From Bacilli bacterium (lineage in GTDB: Bacteria > Bacillota_I > Bacilli_A > RF39 > UBA660), in assembly GCA_017476705.1 (NCBI GenBank), contig JAFUZI010000092.1:1-23175 (forward strand): DNA of 23,175 nucleotides, given 5' to 3'. The number at the start of each line of letters is the position of its first letter. Position 1 is the stretch's first letter. Positions 5,594-13,496 of this stretch are shown in pieces. The notes under the pieces are model-generated. The model did no database searches, was not told the DNA's origin, and saw only the letters and a list, made by a program, of their open reading frames with translations. The position numbers and the translations under genes were made by a program.

Positions 5594-5622
5594 ATCATAA
5601 GGTATATTTAAAAAAAAGTCAA
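5594..5622 (-). promoter_or_regulatory. Promoter of the C-rich sRNA
   Basis: On the - strand, TTGACT (5622-5617), a 17-bp spacer and TATGAT (5599-5594) give a near-consensus promoter starting at about 5587, exactly where the first hairpin begins. The -35 lies in a 16-bp palindrome, AAAGTCAATTGACTTT (5615-5630), which may be an operator or a second terminator for recG. Confidence 0.7.
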
Positions 5623-5640
5623 TTGACTTTATAAATTTTT

Positions 5641-5671
5641 TAAATAAAAAATGGTTAAAATTTTAACCATT
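5641..5671 (-). terminator. recG terminator overlapping its stop codon
   Basis: A perfect 22-bp palindrome (AATGGTTAAAA/TTTTAACCATT, 5650-5671) is followed by TTTTATTT on the - strand. The recG TAA (5663-5665) lies inside it. Confidence 0.75.
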
Positions 5672-7657
5672 CGTAATTGATGATATTAACTCTTTCTTTA
5701 AATCATCATTATCATATTCTTCATTAAGTAAATATTCTTTAGAATCTTTCTTTGCTTGAAGAAGAATTTTATAATCACTTCTTATATTAGCAATTTTAAA
5801 GGTCATATCACCACTTTGTTTAGTACCAAATAAATCACCATGTCCACGTAATTTGAAATCCTCTTCTGAAATAACAAATCCGTCATCTTCTCTTTCCATG
5901 ATTTTTAATCTTTCTGTATCACTATCACTAATCAAAATACATTGACTTTTACTAGTACCTCTACCAACTCTTCCACGTAATTGGTGAAGAGTAGATAAAC
6001 CAAATCTATCAGCATCAAAGATTACCATAGTAGTAGCATTAGGAACATCAACACCAACTTCAACTACTGTTGTGGAAATAAGAATTTGTACTTTATTATC
6101 CTTGAATTGTTCCATAATAATATCTTTAGCCCCATTAGCCATTTTTCCGTGAACAATATCTATTTTGTACTTATCTTTAAAAGCTAATTTCATCTGATCT
6201 CTTAATTCATTAACTGTTGTTAAATCACTATTTTCACTCTCTTCTATTAAAGGAGCAATCACATATACTTGATGATTATTCTGTAATTCTTCATACATCA
6301 TTTGTAAAACATCTTTTATTTCATTAGTTCTTTTAACATATGTATCTATCTTTTGACGTCCTTTAGGTCTTTCTTTTATAGTAGAAACATCCATATCTCC
6401 AAATATTGTTAAAGCATAAGTTCTAGGAATTGGAGTCGCACTCATATATAATACATCAGGTTTAATACCTTTATTTTGTAAGTTAGCTCTTTGATGAACT
6501 CCAAAACGATGTTGTTCATCAGTAATAACAAGCCCTAAATTATTATAATTAACTTCATCTTGAATTAATGCATGAGTTCCAATTACCATATGAATTGACC
6601 CATCTTCTAATCCTTTATATATTTCATTTTTTTCCTTCTTAGAAGTAGATCCAGTAAGTAAAGCAACTTTAATCTTTTTATCTTTAAAAAACTTAATTAA
6701 GTTATTATAATGTTGTGTTGCTAAAATCTCAGTTGGAGCCATTAAAGCACTTTGATACCCACATAAATAATTAGCATACATCGCCACAAATGCCACAACA
6801 GTCTTACCAGAACCAACATCTCCCTGTAATAATCTATTCATTCTAGAAGAAGATTCTAAATCTTTTAAAATATCTTCTATTGCTAATTGTTGATCATTAG
6901 TTAATTTAAAAGGTATTTTATCCATAAATTCTTTTAATTTATCACGATCAATAACTCTAACTAAACCATTCTTCTTCTTTTTATTTTGTATTTTCAAATA
7001 ATTAATTTTAAACATAAATTGAAATAATTCTTCATATTTCAATCTAATAGTAACCTCTTTTAATTTTTCAGGAGTACTAGGATTATGAATAATATTTAGA
7101 GCTGTCTTTTTATTAACAAAATTATATTTTTCTTGAATATAAGAAGGAATATAATCCATAATATCTCTACCATACATAAGTAATGCCATATTAATATAAG
7201 TAGACATATTCTTATTAGTTAATCCACTAGTACAATGATAAACTGGTTCTATTTTTTCTTTATTACTAAGTGTCCCCATCTTTATATCATTAGCAGTAAT
7301 AACATTTTTCTTCTTATCAAGTTTCCCAATAACAATAACATCAGTACCAACTAATAATTTACTCTTTAAAAAAGCTCTATTAAATATAGAAACCCCAACA
7401 ACTCCAGAAGCAGTAACAAGACGAAAATTCATTTTATTAAGTCCTGCTTTAAAACGCATTAAAATAGGAATACTTTCAATTTTCCCATCGATTATAATCT
7501 TTTCTCCATCCTCAACCTTACCAAGTTCATCACGCTTTAATACTTCATAACGAAAAGGATAATGAGTAACTAAATCATAAACACTATTAATACCTATTTT
7601 ATTTAATAAAGATAGTGATTTAGGTCCAATCCCTTTAACATCTTTTAACTCTGCCAT
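5663..7657 (-). CDS. recG: ATP-dependent DNA helicase RecG
   Basis: This 664-aa protein, close to the usual RecG length, remodels stalled replication forks and Holliday junctions. An N-terminal HhH-like stretch (residues 5-30, VKGIGPKSLSLLNKIGI) and the wedge/OB domain (about 45-130) come first. The SF2 helicase core follows: Walker A GDVGSGKT (279-286), DEQH box (380-383), SAT motif (406-408), the TTVVEVGVDVP motif V and the QLRGRVGRG motif VI. The start is ATG at 7657, with GAAGGAAG upstream. It is transcribed alone from an extended -10 promoter and ends in its own terminator. Two oppositely oriented small RNAs flank it. Confidence 0.97.
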   Translation of the reverse strand: MAELKDVKGIGPKSLSLLNKIGINSVYDLVTHYPFRYEVLKRDELGKVEDGEKIIIDGKIESIPILMRFKAGLNKMNFRLVTASGVVGVSIFNRAFLKSKLLVGTDVIVIGKLDKKKNVITANDIKMGTLSNKEKIEPVYHCTSGLTNKNMSTYINMALLMYGRDIMDYIPSYIQEKYNFVNKKTALNIIHNPSTPEKLKEVTIRLKYEELFQFMFKINYLKIQNKKKKNGLVRVIDRDKLKEFMDKIPFKLTNDQQLAIEDILKDLESSSRMNRLLQGDVGSGKTVVAFVAMYANYLCGYQSALMAPTEILATQHYNNLIKFFKDKKIKVALLTGSTSKKEKNEIYKGLEDGSIHMVIGTHALIQDEVNYNNLGLVITDEQHRFGVHQRANLQNKGIKPDVLYMSATPIPRTYALTIFGDMDVSTIKERPKGRQKIDTYVKRTNEIKDVLQMMYEELQNNHQVYVIAPLIEESENSDLTTVNELRDQMKLAFKDKYKIDIVHGKMANGAKDIIMEQFKDNKVQILISTTVVEVGVDVPNATTMVIFDADRFGLSTLHQLRGRVGRGTSKSQCILISDSDTERLKIMEREDDGFVISEEDFKLRGHGDLFGTKQSGDMTFKIANIRSDYKILLQAKKDSKEYLLNEEYDNDDLKKELISSITNG

Positions 7658-7679
7658 ACCACCACTTCCTTCTTCGCAT

Positions 7680-7707
7680 ATTATACCATAAAATGATCCT
7701 TTTTCAA
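7680..7707 (-). promoter_or_regulatory. recG promoter
   Basis: On the - strand, TTGAAA (7707-7702), a 16-bp spacer and TATAAT (7685-7680) preceded by TGG (extended -10) form the promoter. It lies 23 bp before the recG ATG. Confidence 0.7.
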
Positions 7708-7809
7708 ACAGAAAACCTATTTGTTATAAATTATTTTTATAGTAATTCCTAAATATTATAAATGATTATTCTAACAAATAAAAAAAGTAATTTTTTTTCA
7801 CTATTTTTA

Positions 7810-7838
7810 TTGACAAAATACCCCTTTTAGATTAGTAT
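7810..7838 (+). promoter_or_regulatory. Promoter of the pseudoknot-type RNA
   Basis: Consensus TTGACA (7810-7815), a 17-bp spacer and TAGTAT (7833-7838) predict a transcript start near 7845. Confidence 0.65.
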
Positions 7839-7844
7839 ATAAAT

Positions 7845-7979
7845 CACCAATTCGGAATTAGGCGAATTGGTCGCTAGTATCACACTAGCCAACCCCTTTT
7901 TATTCTTTTTGGAAGCAGACCTCAGGGGGTTCTGCTTCTTAGATAAAAATAAAAAAAGACGTGCCGACGTCTTTTTTTT
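7845..7979 (+). ncRNA. Structured RNA (~135 nt) with G-rich hairpin loop
   Basis: This intergenic RNA has its own promoter and terminator and no plausible reading frame. Its helices are ACCAATTCG/CGAATTGGT (7846-7871), GCTAGT/ACTAGC (7873-7889), GAAGCAGA/TCTGCTTC (7912-7938) with loop CCTCAGGGGGT, and the terminator stem (7951-7978). AACCCC at 7891-7896 can pair with the GGGG(G)T loop to give a pseudoknot. The loop plus first stem base, TCAGGGGGTTC, is the exact complement of GAACCCCCTGA in the sRNA at 5587-5488. It may be a regulatory RNA, an RNA sponge or an unassigned structured class; I do not recognise it as 6S, SRP, tmRNA, RNase P or a common riboswitch. Nothing downstream on the + strand could be its cis target. 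Confidence 0.6.
7951..7979 (+). terminator. Terminator of the structured RNA (bidirectional)
   Basis: AAAAAAAGACGT-GCCG-ACGTCTTTTTTT is a perfect 12-bp stem that can terminate in both directions. A near-copy lies at 8022-8045. Confidence 0.85.
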
Positions 7980-8021
7980 ATTGTAAAGTCTTTCTACTTA
8001 CATATTCATAATAATAATCAA

Positions 8022-8045
8022 TAAAAAAAGACGTATAAACGTCTT
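8022..8045 (-). terminator. Terminator of the small membrane protein gene
   Basis: On the - strand, AAGACGT-TTAT-ACGTCTT is followed by a run of T (8029-8023). It begins 5 bp after the stop codon. The stem resembles that at 7951-7979, so one may be a duplicate of the other. Confidence 0.75.
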
Positions 8046-8049
8046 AATA

Positions 8050-8307
8050 CTAATTATTAGAAGTAATAAAGTCTAATAAATAAACAAAAAAGTATCCGAA
8101 GAAATAAGCAAGTATTAAACCTAAAGCATACAATAACGCCGTAACTATATTACCCATAAATATAAAATATAAAAATAAAATTGCAGCTATAACTAAAATA
8201 ATACGAATAACCCAAGTAGATACAGACGCAAGTAATGAAAAAGCATCATAAGTACTTTCACTTACTTCATATTGATCATCTCTAGAATAATAATTATTAT
8301 CTTTCAT
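8050..8307 (-). CDS. Small membrane protein with two hydrophobic segments
   Basis: This 85-aa protein has a hydrophilic Tyr/Asp-rich N-terminus (residues 1-20), two or possibly three membrane segments (about 30-50 and 55-80, the latter rich in Tyr/Phe) and a short polar tail. I chose ATG at 8307 because GAAGGGGG lies just before it; the upstream TTG at 8322 is inside that RBS region. It has its own promoter and terminator. The family is not recognised and no partner gene is adjacent. The G-rich RBS (AAGGGGG) could be a target of the C-rich sRNA. Confidence 0.65.
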   Translation of the reverse strand: MKDNNYYSRDDQYEVSESTYDAFSLLASVSTWVIRIILVIAAILFLYFIFMGNIVTALLYALGLILAYFFGYFFVYLLDFITSNN

Positions 8308-8333
8308 AATATCCCCCTTCAAATTACGCTATA

Positions 8334-8342
8334 ATTATACCA
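8334..8342 (-). promoter_or_regulatory. Extended -10 promoter of the small membrane protein gene
   Basis: TGGTATAAT on the - strand (TATAAT complementary to 8334-8339), 27 bp before the chosen ATG; no clear -35. Confidence 0.55.
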
Positions 8343-8351
8343 CATTTTATT

Positions 8352-8391
8352 AAAAAAATAAAGTAAAACCTCTATTTTTGAGGTTTTACTT
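8352..8391 (-). terminator. Strong terminator of the PFOR gene (bidirectional)
   Basis: AAGTAAAACCTC/GAGGTTTTACTT (8391-8361) has an AAAAATA loop and is followed by TATTTTTTT on the - strand. It begins 5 bp after the PFOR stop. Confidence 0.85.
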
Positions 8392-8396
8392 ATTTT

Positions 8397-11300
8397 TTAC
8401 TCACTACTTCTAGCTTCTAATTTTTTATAATAATCATAAGTACTTTCAGCTTGTTTCTTATTTTTATCTAATAATACTTCACTATTTTTATTAAGCTTTT
8501 TCAATGAACGATATCTATCTTCTCCAAGCATAAAATCATCAAATTTAGTAAAATCAGCTCCACTATCAACTTTAAATTCTAAATTTTCAGGATTGTAATG
8601 GAATAATGGGAAGTATCCAGACATAGTAGCATCTTTTTCTTCTTGAATACTATTTTTCATTCCTTTAATTATTCCCTGAGCAATACAAGGAGCATAACAG
8701 ATAACTAAACTTGGTCCATTATATGCCTCAGCTTCTTTTAAAACTTTAATAGCTTGCATTGGATTAGCACCTAAAGATATAGTTCCTACATAAACATGTG
8801 GATAAGCTAGAGCCATTTTAGCTAAATTCTTTTTCTCAGTAACTTTACCAGAAGCTGCAAACTTCGCAACTGCACCAGTTCTTGTAGATTTAGAAGCTTG
8901 CCCACCAGTATTAGAATAAACTTCTGTATCTAATACCAAAATATTTACATTTTCATGATTTGAAATAACATGATCAATTCCATTATATCCAATATCATAT
9001 GCCCAACCATCTCCACCTATCATCCATACAGATTTAGGTAAAATAAAGTCTTTTAATTTCTTTAATCTATCTATCTTAGTATCATCAATTATTTCTAATA
9101 GTTTACTTCCAGTATCATAATTTATATTTTCACAATATGCTTTATAAATATCTTTTTCACTTTTCTTAACATCATTTAAATTATTTTGAATAAGTGAAAC
9201 TATTTGTTTTTTCATAACTTCATCAGCTATTTTCATACCAAATCCAAATTCAGCATTATCTTCAAATAAAGAATTAGCCCAAGGAATTGAATATGGCATA
9301 GATGGCATACTAGCACCATAAATTGAAGAACATCCAGTTGCATTCGCAACAATCATTCTATCACCGAATAACTGTGTTAAAAGCTTTAGATAAGGTGTTT
9401 CTCCACATCCTGCACATGCTCCAGGAAATTCAAATTTAGGTTTAACAAACTGGCTTCCTTTAACTGTATTAGTAGGCATAACATTTTTCTTTTCTTTTAC
9501 TTCATTAAATAAATAATGTCCTGCTTCGTTTTTCTTTTCAGCTTCAAGTTCATTCTTCATTTTCATAACTAGTGCCTTAGCCCCATTTTTACCAGGACAT
9601 ATTTCACTACATAATGAACAACCTGTACAATCTTCAACACTTACTCCTATAGTAAACTTATAATCATGGTCTTTAATATTAGCATCTACTAATTGTTCTT
9701 GTACAGAATTAGGTGCATCAATTACCTCTTTTTCATCTAATAAGAATGGTCTAATAACAGCATGAGGACATACTAAACTACATAGATTACAATTTATACA
9801 ATTTTCACTATTGTAGCAAGGAGCCATCTCACTATTATTTCTTTTATCAAACTTTGAAGTACCAGCACTCATCTCTCCATTAGACATCTTAACAAAACTA
9901 CTAACAGGTAGACTATCACCTTCCATAGAATCAATTACTTCAAATAAATCTTTTTTAGGAGTAATTTCCCTATCATAATCAACTGAAGGAATCTTAACTG
10001 GAATTAAACACTCTAAACAAGAATCAATCGCTTTAATATTCTTTTCAACAATTCCTCCACCTTTATTTGCAAACTTAACACTTAAATTCTCTTTTATCTT
10101 TAAAACTGTAAAAGAATGATCTACTATCTTTCCAAGTTTAAATATAAGTGTTTCCATAATAGTACTAATTTTTCCAGGTAATCCACATTCACTAGCAATT
10201 CCACTCGCATCAACAATAAACATTTTAACATGCTTATTCTGAAGAATAGTTTTATCATGATTACTCATCATACTAAGTACTTCATCAGGATTCTTATTAG
10301 TATTTAATAAAAATAATCCCTTATCTTTTATCTTTTCTAACATCTTTAATCTTTTTAAATAAGAATCTTTAGTACATACAATCAAACTAGCATTTTCAAC
10401 ATAATAAGTAGATTTTATTGGATGTTTACCAAATCTTAAATTAGAAATAGTAACTCCACCACTCTTCTTAGAATCATATTGATAATAACCTTGTACATAT
10501 GCATTTGTATAAGTACCAGTAATTTTCATAATATCTTTTGAAGCAGATACCATTCCATCACTACCAAATCCATATATCAAGAATTCAATATTATTACTTG
10601 GTAAAATAAATTTCTCATCATACTTAACACTTAAATTAGTAATATCATCTACTATTCCTAAAGTAAAATTACTATGAACATCTCGAGTATCTAAAAAATC
10701 AAATAATCCCTTTATCATTGCAGGTGTTGTATTTTTAGAAGATAACCCATATCTACCACCATAAACACTAACTTTAGCATCAGCTTCTTTTATAGTCTTA
10801 CAAACATCTAAATATAAAGGTTCTCCACTACTTCCTGCTTCTTTGGTACGATCAAGTACCGCAATCTTTTTAACAGATTTAGGTAAAGCATTTAAAAAAT
10901 ACTTTGTACTAAATGGTCTATATAAATGTACTTCTAATAATCCAACATTTTCATGTCTTTCATTAACTAAATAATTTACAGTTTCTAAAATTGTTTCACA
11001 AACAGAACCCATCGCAACAATCACTTTAGTAGCAGTAGGACTACCATAATAATTAAATGGGTGATATTCACGTCCTGTAATCTTAGAAACTTTTTCCATA
11101 TAATCATTTACTATATCAGGAAGTTTATCATAATATATATTTCTTACTTCAGTTGCTTGAAAATATATATCATCATTTTGAGCAGTACCTCTAATAGTAG
11201 GTTTATTAGGATTCATTGCTCTAGATCTAAATTCATCTAATGCTTTATTATCAATTATTTTTTTTAATTTTTCAGTATCAATAACATCTACTTTTTGTAA

Positions 11301-11828
11301 TTCATGACTAGTTCTAAAACCATCAAAAAAGTTTAAGAAAGGAACACTACCTTTAATTGCTGATAAATGACTAACTCCAGTTAAATCCATAACTTGTTGT
11401 ACAGAACTAGAGGCAAGCATCGCAAAACCAGTTGCTCTAGTAGCATAAATATCCTGATGATCTCCAAAAATAGATAACGCATGAGTTGCTAAACTTCTTG
11501 CCGCAACATTTATAACACAAGGTAATTGTTCTCCTGCAATTTTATACATATTTGGAATCATCAAAAGTAATCCCTGTGATGCTGTATAAGTTGTTGTTAA
11601 AGCTCCTGCTTGTAAAGAACCATGAACCATACCAGCAGCCCCAGCTTCACTTTCCATTTCAACAACCTTAACAGGTGTTCCAAAATAATTTAACTTTCCC
11701 TCACTACTCCATTTATCAGTTAACTCTGCCATTGGAGAAGCCGGTGTAATAGGATATATTCCTGCTACTTCAGTAAAATTATAAGATACATAAGCAGCTG
11801 CTTCATTACCATCCATTATTTTCATCAT
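8397..11828 (-). CDS. nifJ: Pyruvate:ferredoxin (flavodoxin) oxidoreductase
   Basis: This 1143-aa single-chain enzyme converts pyruvate + CoA + oxidized ferredoxin to acetyl-CoA + CO2 + reduced ferredoxin in the anaerobic cytoplasm. Domain order is typical. The N-terminal pyruvate/TPP domain has the IYPITPASPMAE motif near residue 28. The CoA-binding middle domain follows. A two-cluster ferredoxin domain has CINCNLCSLVCP and CTGCSLCSEICP. The C-terminal TPP domain has PGACAGCGETPY, NATGCSSIYGAS, GGDGWAYDIGYNG and NTGGQASKSTRTG; Cys residues in it fit the third [4Fe-4S] cluster. I start at ATG 11828 (AGGGAGGG upstream) because the promoter start (about 11853) leaves no room for the frame's earlier codons. 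It is a monocistronic unit. Confidence 0.97.
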   Translation of the reverse strand: MMKIMDGNEAAAYVSYNFTEVAGIYPITPASPMAELTDKWSSEGKLNYFGTPVKVVEMESEAGAAGMVHGSLQAGALTTTYTASQGLLLMIPNMYKIAGEQLPCVINVAARSLATHALSIFGDHQDIYATRATGFAMLASSSVQQVMDLTGVSHLSAIKGSVPFLNFFDGFRTSHELQKVDVIDTEKLKKIIDNKALDEFRSRAMNPNKPTIRGTAQNDDIYFQATEVRNIYYDKLPDIVNDYMEKVSKITGREYHPFNYYGSPTATKVIVAMGSVCETILETVNYLVNERHENVGLLEVHLYRPFSTKYFLNALPKSVKKIAVLDRTKEAGSSGEPLYLDVCKTIKEADAKVSVYGGRYGLSSKNTTPAMIKGLFDFLDTRDVHSNFTLGIVDDITNLSVKYDEKFILPSNNIEFLIYGFGSDGMVSASKDIMKITGTYTNAYVQGYYQYDSKKSGGVTISNLRFGKHPIKSTYYVENASLIVCTKDSYLKRLKMLEKIKDKGLFLLNTNKNPDEVLSMMSNHDKTILQNKHVKMFIVDASGIASECGLPGKISTIMETLIFKLGKIVDHSFTVLKIKENLSVKFANKGGGIVEKNIKAIDSCLECLIPVKIPSVDYDREITPKKDLFEVIDSMEGDSLPVSSFVKMSNGEMSAGTSKFDKRNNSEMAPCYNSENCINCNLCSLVCPHAVIRPFLLDEKEVIDAPNSVQEQLVDANIKDHDYKFTIGVSVEDCTGCSLCSEICPGKNGAKALVMKMKNELEAEKKNEAGHYLFNEVKEKKNVMPTNTVKGSQFVKPKFEFPGACAGCGETPYLKLLTQLFGDRMIVANATGCSSIYGASMPSMPYSIPWANSLFEDNAEFGFGMKIADEVMKKQIVSLIQNNLNDVKKSEKDIYKAYCENINYDTGSKLLEIIDDTKIDRLKKLKDFILPKSVWMIGGDGWAYDIGYNGIDHVISNHENVNILVLDTEVYSNTGGQASKSTRTGAVAKFAASGKVTEKKNLAKMALAYPHVYVGTISLGANPMQAIKVLKEAEAYNGPSLVICYAPCIAQGIIKGMKNSIQEEKDATMSGYFPLFHYNPENLEFKVDSGADFTKFDDFMLGEDRYRSLKKLNKNSEVLLDKNKKQAESTYDYYKKLEARSSE

Positions 11829-11859
11829 AATAATACCCTCCCTATTATCAATCATATTT

Positions 11860-11868
11860 ATTATAACA
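11860..11868 (-). promoter_or_regulatory. PFOR promoter (extended -10)
   Basis: TGTTATAAT on the - strand (TATAAT complementary to 11860-11865) gives a start near 11853, 25 nt before the ATG. It lies just past the terminator of the upstream AAA+ gene. Confidence 0.6.
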
Positions 11869-11876
11869 CAAATAAG

Positions 11877-11903
11877 AAAAAAAATAGAACAAAGTTCTAT
11901 TTT
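11877..11903 (-). terminator. Terminator of the VWA-TelA-AAA operon
   Basis: AAAATAGAAC-TTT-GTTCTATTTTTTTT on the - strand (stem 11903-11881) ends in eight T and overlaps the stop of the AAA+ ATPase gene. Confidence 0.85.
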
Positions 11904-13456
11904 GATAAATTATCAACTGAAATATCATCTTTAGTAATTGTCTTAAGAATATCTCTTCTTTTCTTATTCTTAGTATTGCTAGCATGTTTAATAATAGTTT
12001 TTTCATATACATTTCTAACAAATCTAGCATTACCAAAATTCTTAGTATCTTTATATTCTCTAATAATATCTCTTAATTTTAAAATTGCATCATCATTAGC
12101 AACAAATCCAGCTTTAGTAACCATACCTTTAAAGATTTCAACTAATTCATCTTCAGTATAATCATCAAATTCAAAAGTATAACCTATTCTAGAAACTATA
12201 CCAGAATTTGAATCTAAAAACTTTTGCATCTCTTTTGTATATCCCGCAAAAATAACTACTAAATTATCACGATTATCTTCCATTGCTTTTATTAAAGTAG
12301 CAATAGCTTCATCATTATAAGAACTATCATTAGTTGACGCTAAAGCATAAGCTTCATCAATAAATAATACTCCACCCATTGCTTTTTCCACAACATTCAT
12401 AACTTTAGGTGCTGTTTGTCCAACATATTCAGCCACTAAATCCTTAACTGTTACTTCTAATAGCTTATTTTGTTTAATAAATCCAAGTTCATACAATATA
12501 TTAGAAACTAATCTAGCCACTGTAGTCTTACCAGTACCAGGATTACCTAAGAAAACCATATGTAGATTAACACTTTTTAAATTAAAATCTTTATTCTTCT
12601 TAATAAAATTCATATAATCTACTAATTCATATAAAGTCTTTTTAACTTTCTTTAATCCAACTAATTCATTTAATTCTTTAAATACCTCATCAATTGTCTT
12701 AGTACTCTCAACTAAAGGTAATTTATGATTAAATAATATTTCTCTACATAAATTATCTCTATAAGAAGGATAATCCATATCCGTTTTTTCAAATGTATTA
12801 GTAATATAATCTAAAATACTAATTTTAAAATCATCATCTAAATTAGAATCCTTATCTACAATACTCAATACTTCATTATAAATATCATTAACTGAAGGAT
12901 TAATACCATTAATTCTAAATGGAAAATATTTATTCATTAAACTACTATCATTTTGGAAGAATAAATCAATCTCTTCCTTAGTCCCACTAATAACAATAAT
13001 CTTTTTATTTTCTAATAATTCTTTTAAAGTAAAAAACAATTTCTTAATATAATTATTATCTTTCAAATTGATACCAGTAATATCACTAAATACTATAATA
13101 TCTTTATCCTTAAAAACATCTAAATTATCTAAATTATAAAAAGACATTTTCAAGACACTATTCGAACTAATATACTTAGTTTCAGTGATCATACTAATAA
13201 AGTTATCAACTACTCTAGTAATAGTCTCTTTATTATCAGATTCAATTATAATTGAAAATGGTAAAAATACTTTTTTTCCATCTTTATAATCAATCATATA
13301 TTGATACATATTATTAAGTAATTTCAAAGATTCATCATCTACTAATAAATTACTAAGATCAATAGTATTAGATTCTATTTCTACCTCTTCATTTTTCTTT
13401 TCATTATATTTTCCAAAAAAATCTTTATATACATCTTCCAAAACATCTTTGTTCAT
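11897..13456 (-). CDS. CbxX/SpoVK-type AAA+ ATPase with degenerate N-terminal half
   Basis: In this 519-aa protein the C-terminal half (about 255-510) is a complete CbxX/CfqX-family AAA+ module: Walker A GNPGTGKTT (304-312), Walker B VLFIDEAY (D367, E368), a sensor region VVIFAGYT, arginine finger R423 (SRIGYTFEF) and sensor-2 GNARFVRN. The N-terminal half (about 60-240) has the strand/helix rhythm of an AAA domain, including a degenerate Walker B-like DIIVFSDITG, but no P-loop. It looks like an inactive paralogous domain fused to an active one. It is the last gene of the operon, behind telA and a small hairpin that may lower its expression. Likely role: remodelling a partner protein, perhaps TelA or XpaC (inference). 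Confidence 0.85.
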   Translation of the reverse strand: MNKDVLEDVYKDFFGKYNEKKNEEVEIESNTIDLSNLLVDDESLKLLNNMYQYMIDYKDGKKVFLPFSIIIESDNKETITRVVDNFISMITETKYISSNSVLKMSFYNLDNLDVFKDKDIIVFSDITGINLKDNNYIKKLFFTLKELLENKKIIVISGTKEEIDLFFQNDSSLMNKYFPFRINGINPSVNDIYNEVLSIVDKDSNLDDDFKISILDYITNTFEKTDMDYPSYRDNLCREILFNHKLPLVESTKTIDEVFKELNELVGLKKVKKTLYELVDYMNFIKKNKDFNLKSVNLHMVFLGNPGTGKTTVARLVSNILYELGFIKQNKLLEVTVKDLVAEYVGQTAPKVMNVVEKAMGGVLFIDEAYALASTNDSSYNDEAIATLIKAMEDNRDNLVVIFAGYTKEMQKFLDSNSGIVSRIGYTFEFDDYTEDELVEIFKGMVTKAGFVANDDAILKLRDIIREYKDTKNFGNARFVRNVYEKTIIKHASNTKNKKRRDILKTITKDDISVDNLSK

Positions 13457-13470
13457 TTTATCACCTCTAA

Positions 13471-13494
13471 TAATAAAGCGACATAAGTCGCTTT
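13471..13494 (-). terminator. Weak hairpin between telA and the AAA+ gene
   Basis: AAAGCGAC-TTAT-GTCGCTTT (13494-13475) is followed by ATTATTAG, so the T-tract is poor. It immediately follows the telA stop and precedes the RBS (AGAGGTG) of the next gene. Partial termination or mRNA processing/stabilization is more likely than a true end of the operon. Confidence 0.5.
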
Positions 13495-13496
13495 TA

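Noticed and set aside
11848..12036. 62-codon - strand frame within the end of the AAA+ gene and the PFOR leader
   Set aside because: Overlaps the AAA+ coding sequence in another frame; low-complexity hydrophobic product without RBS support.
11976..12161. 61-codon + strand frame inside the AAA+ gene
   Set aside because: Antisense shadow of a well-supported gene.
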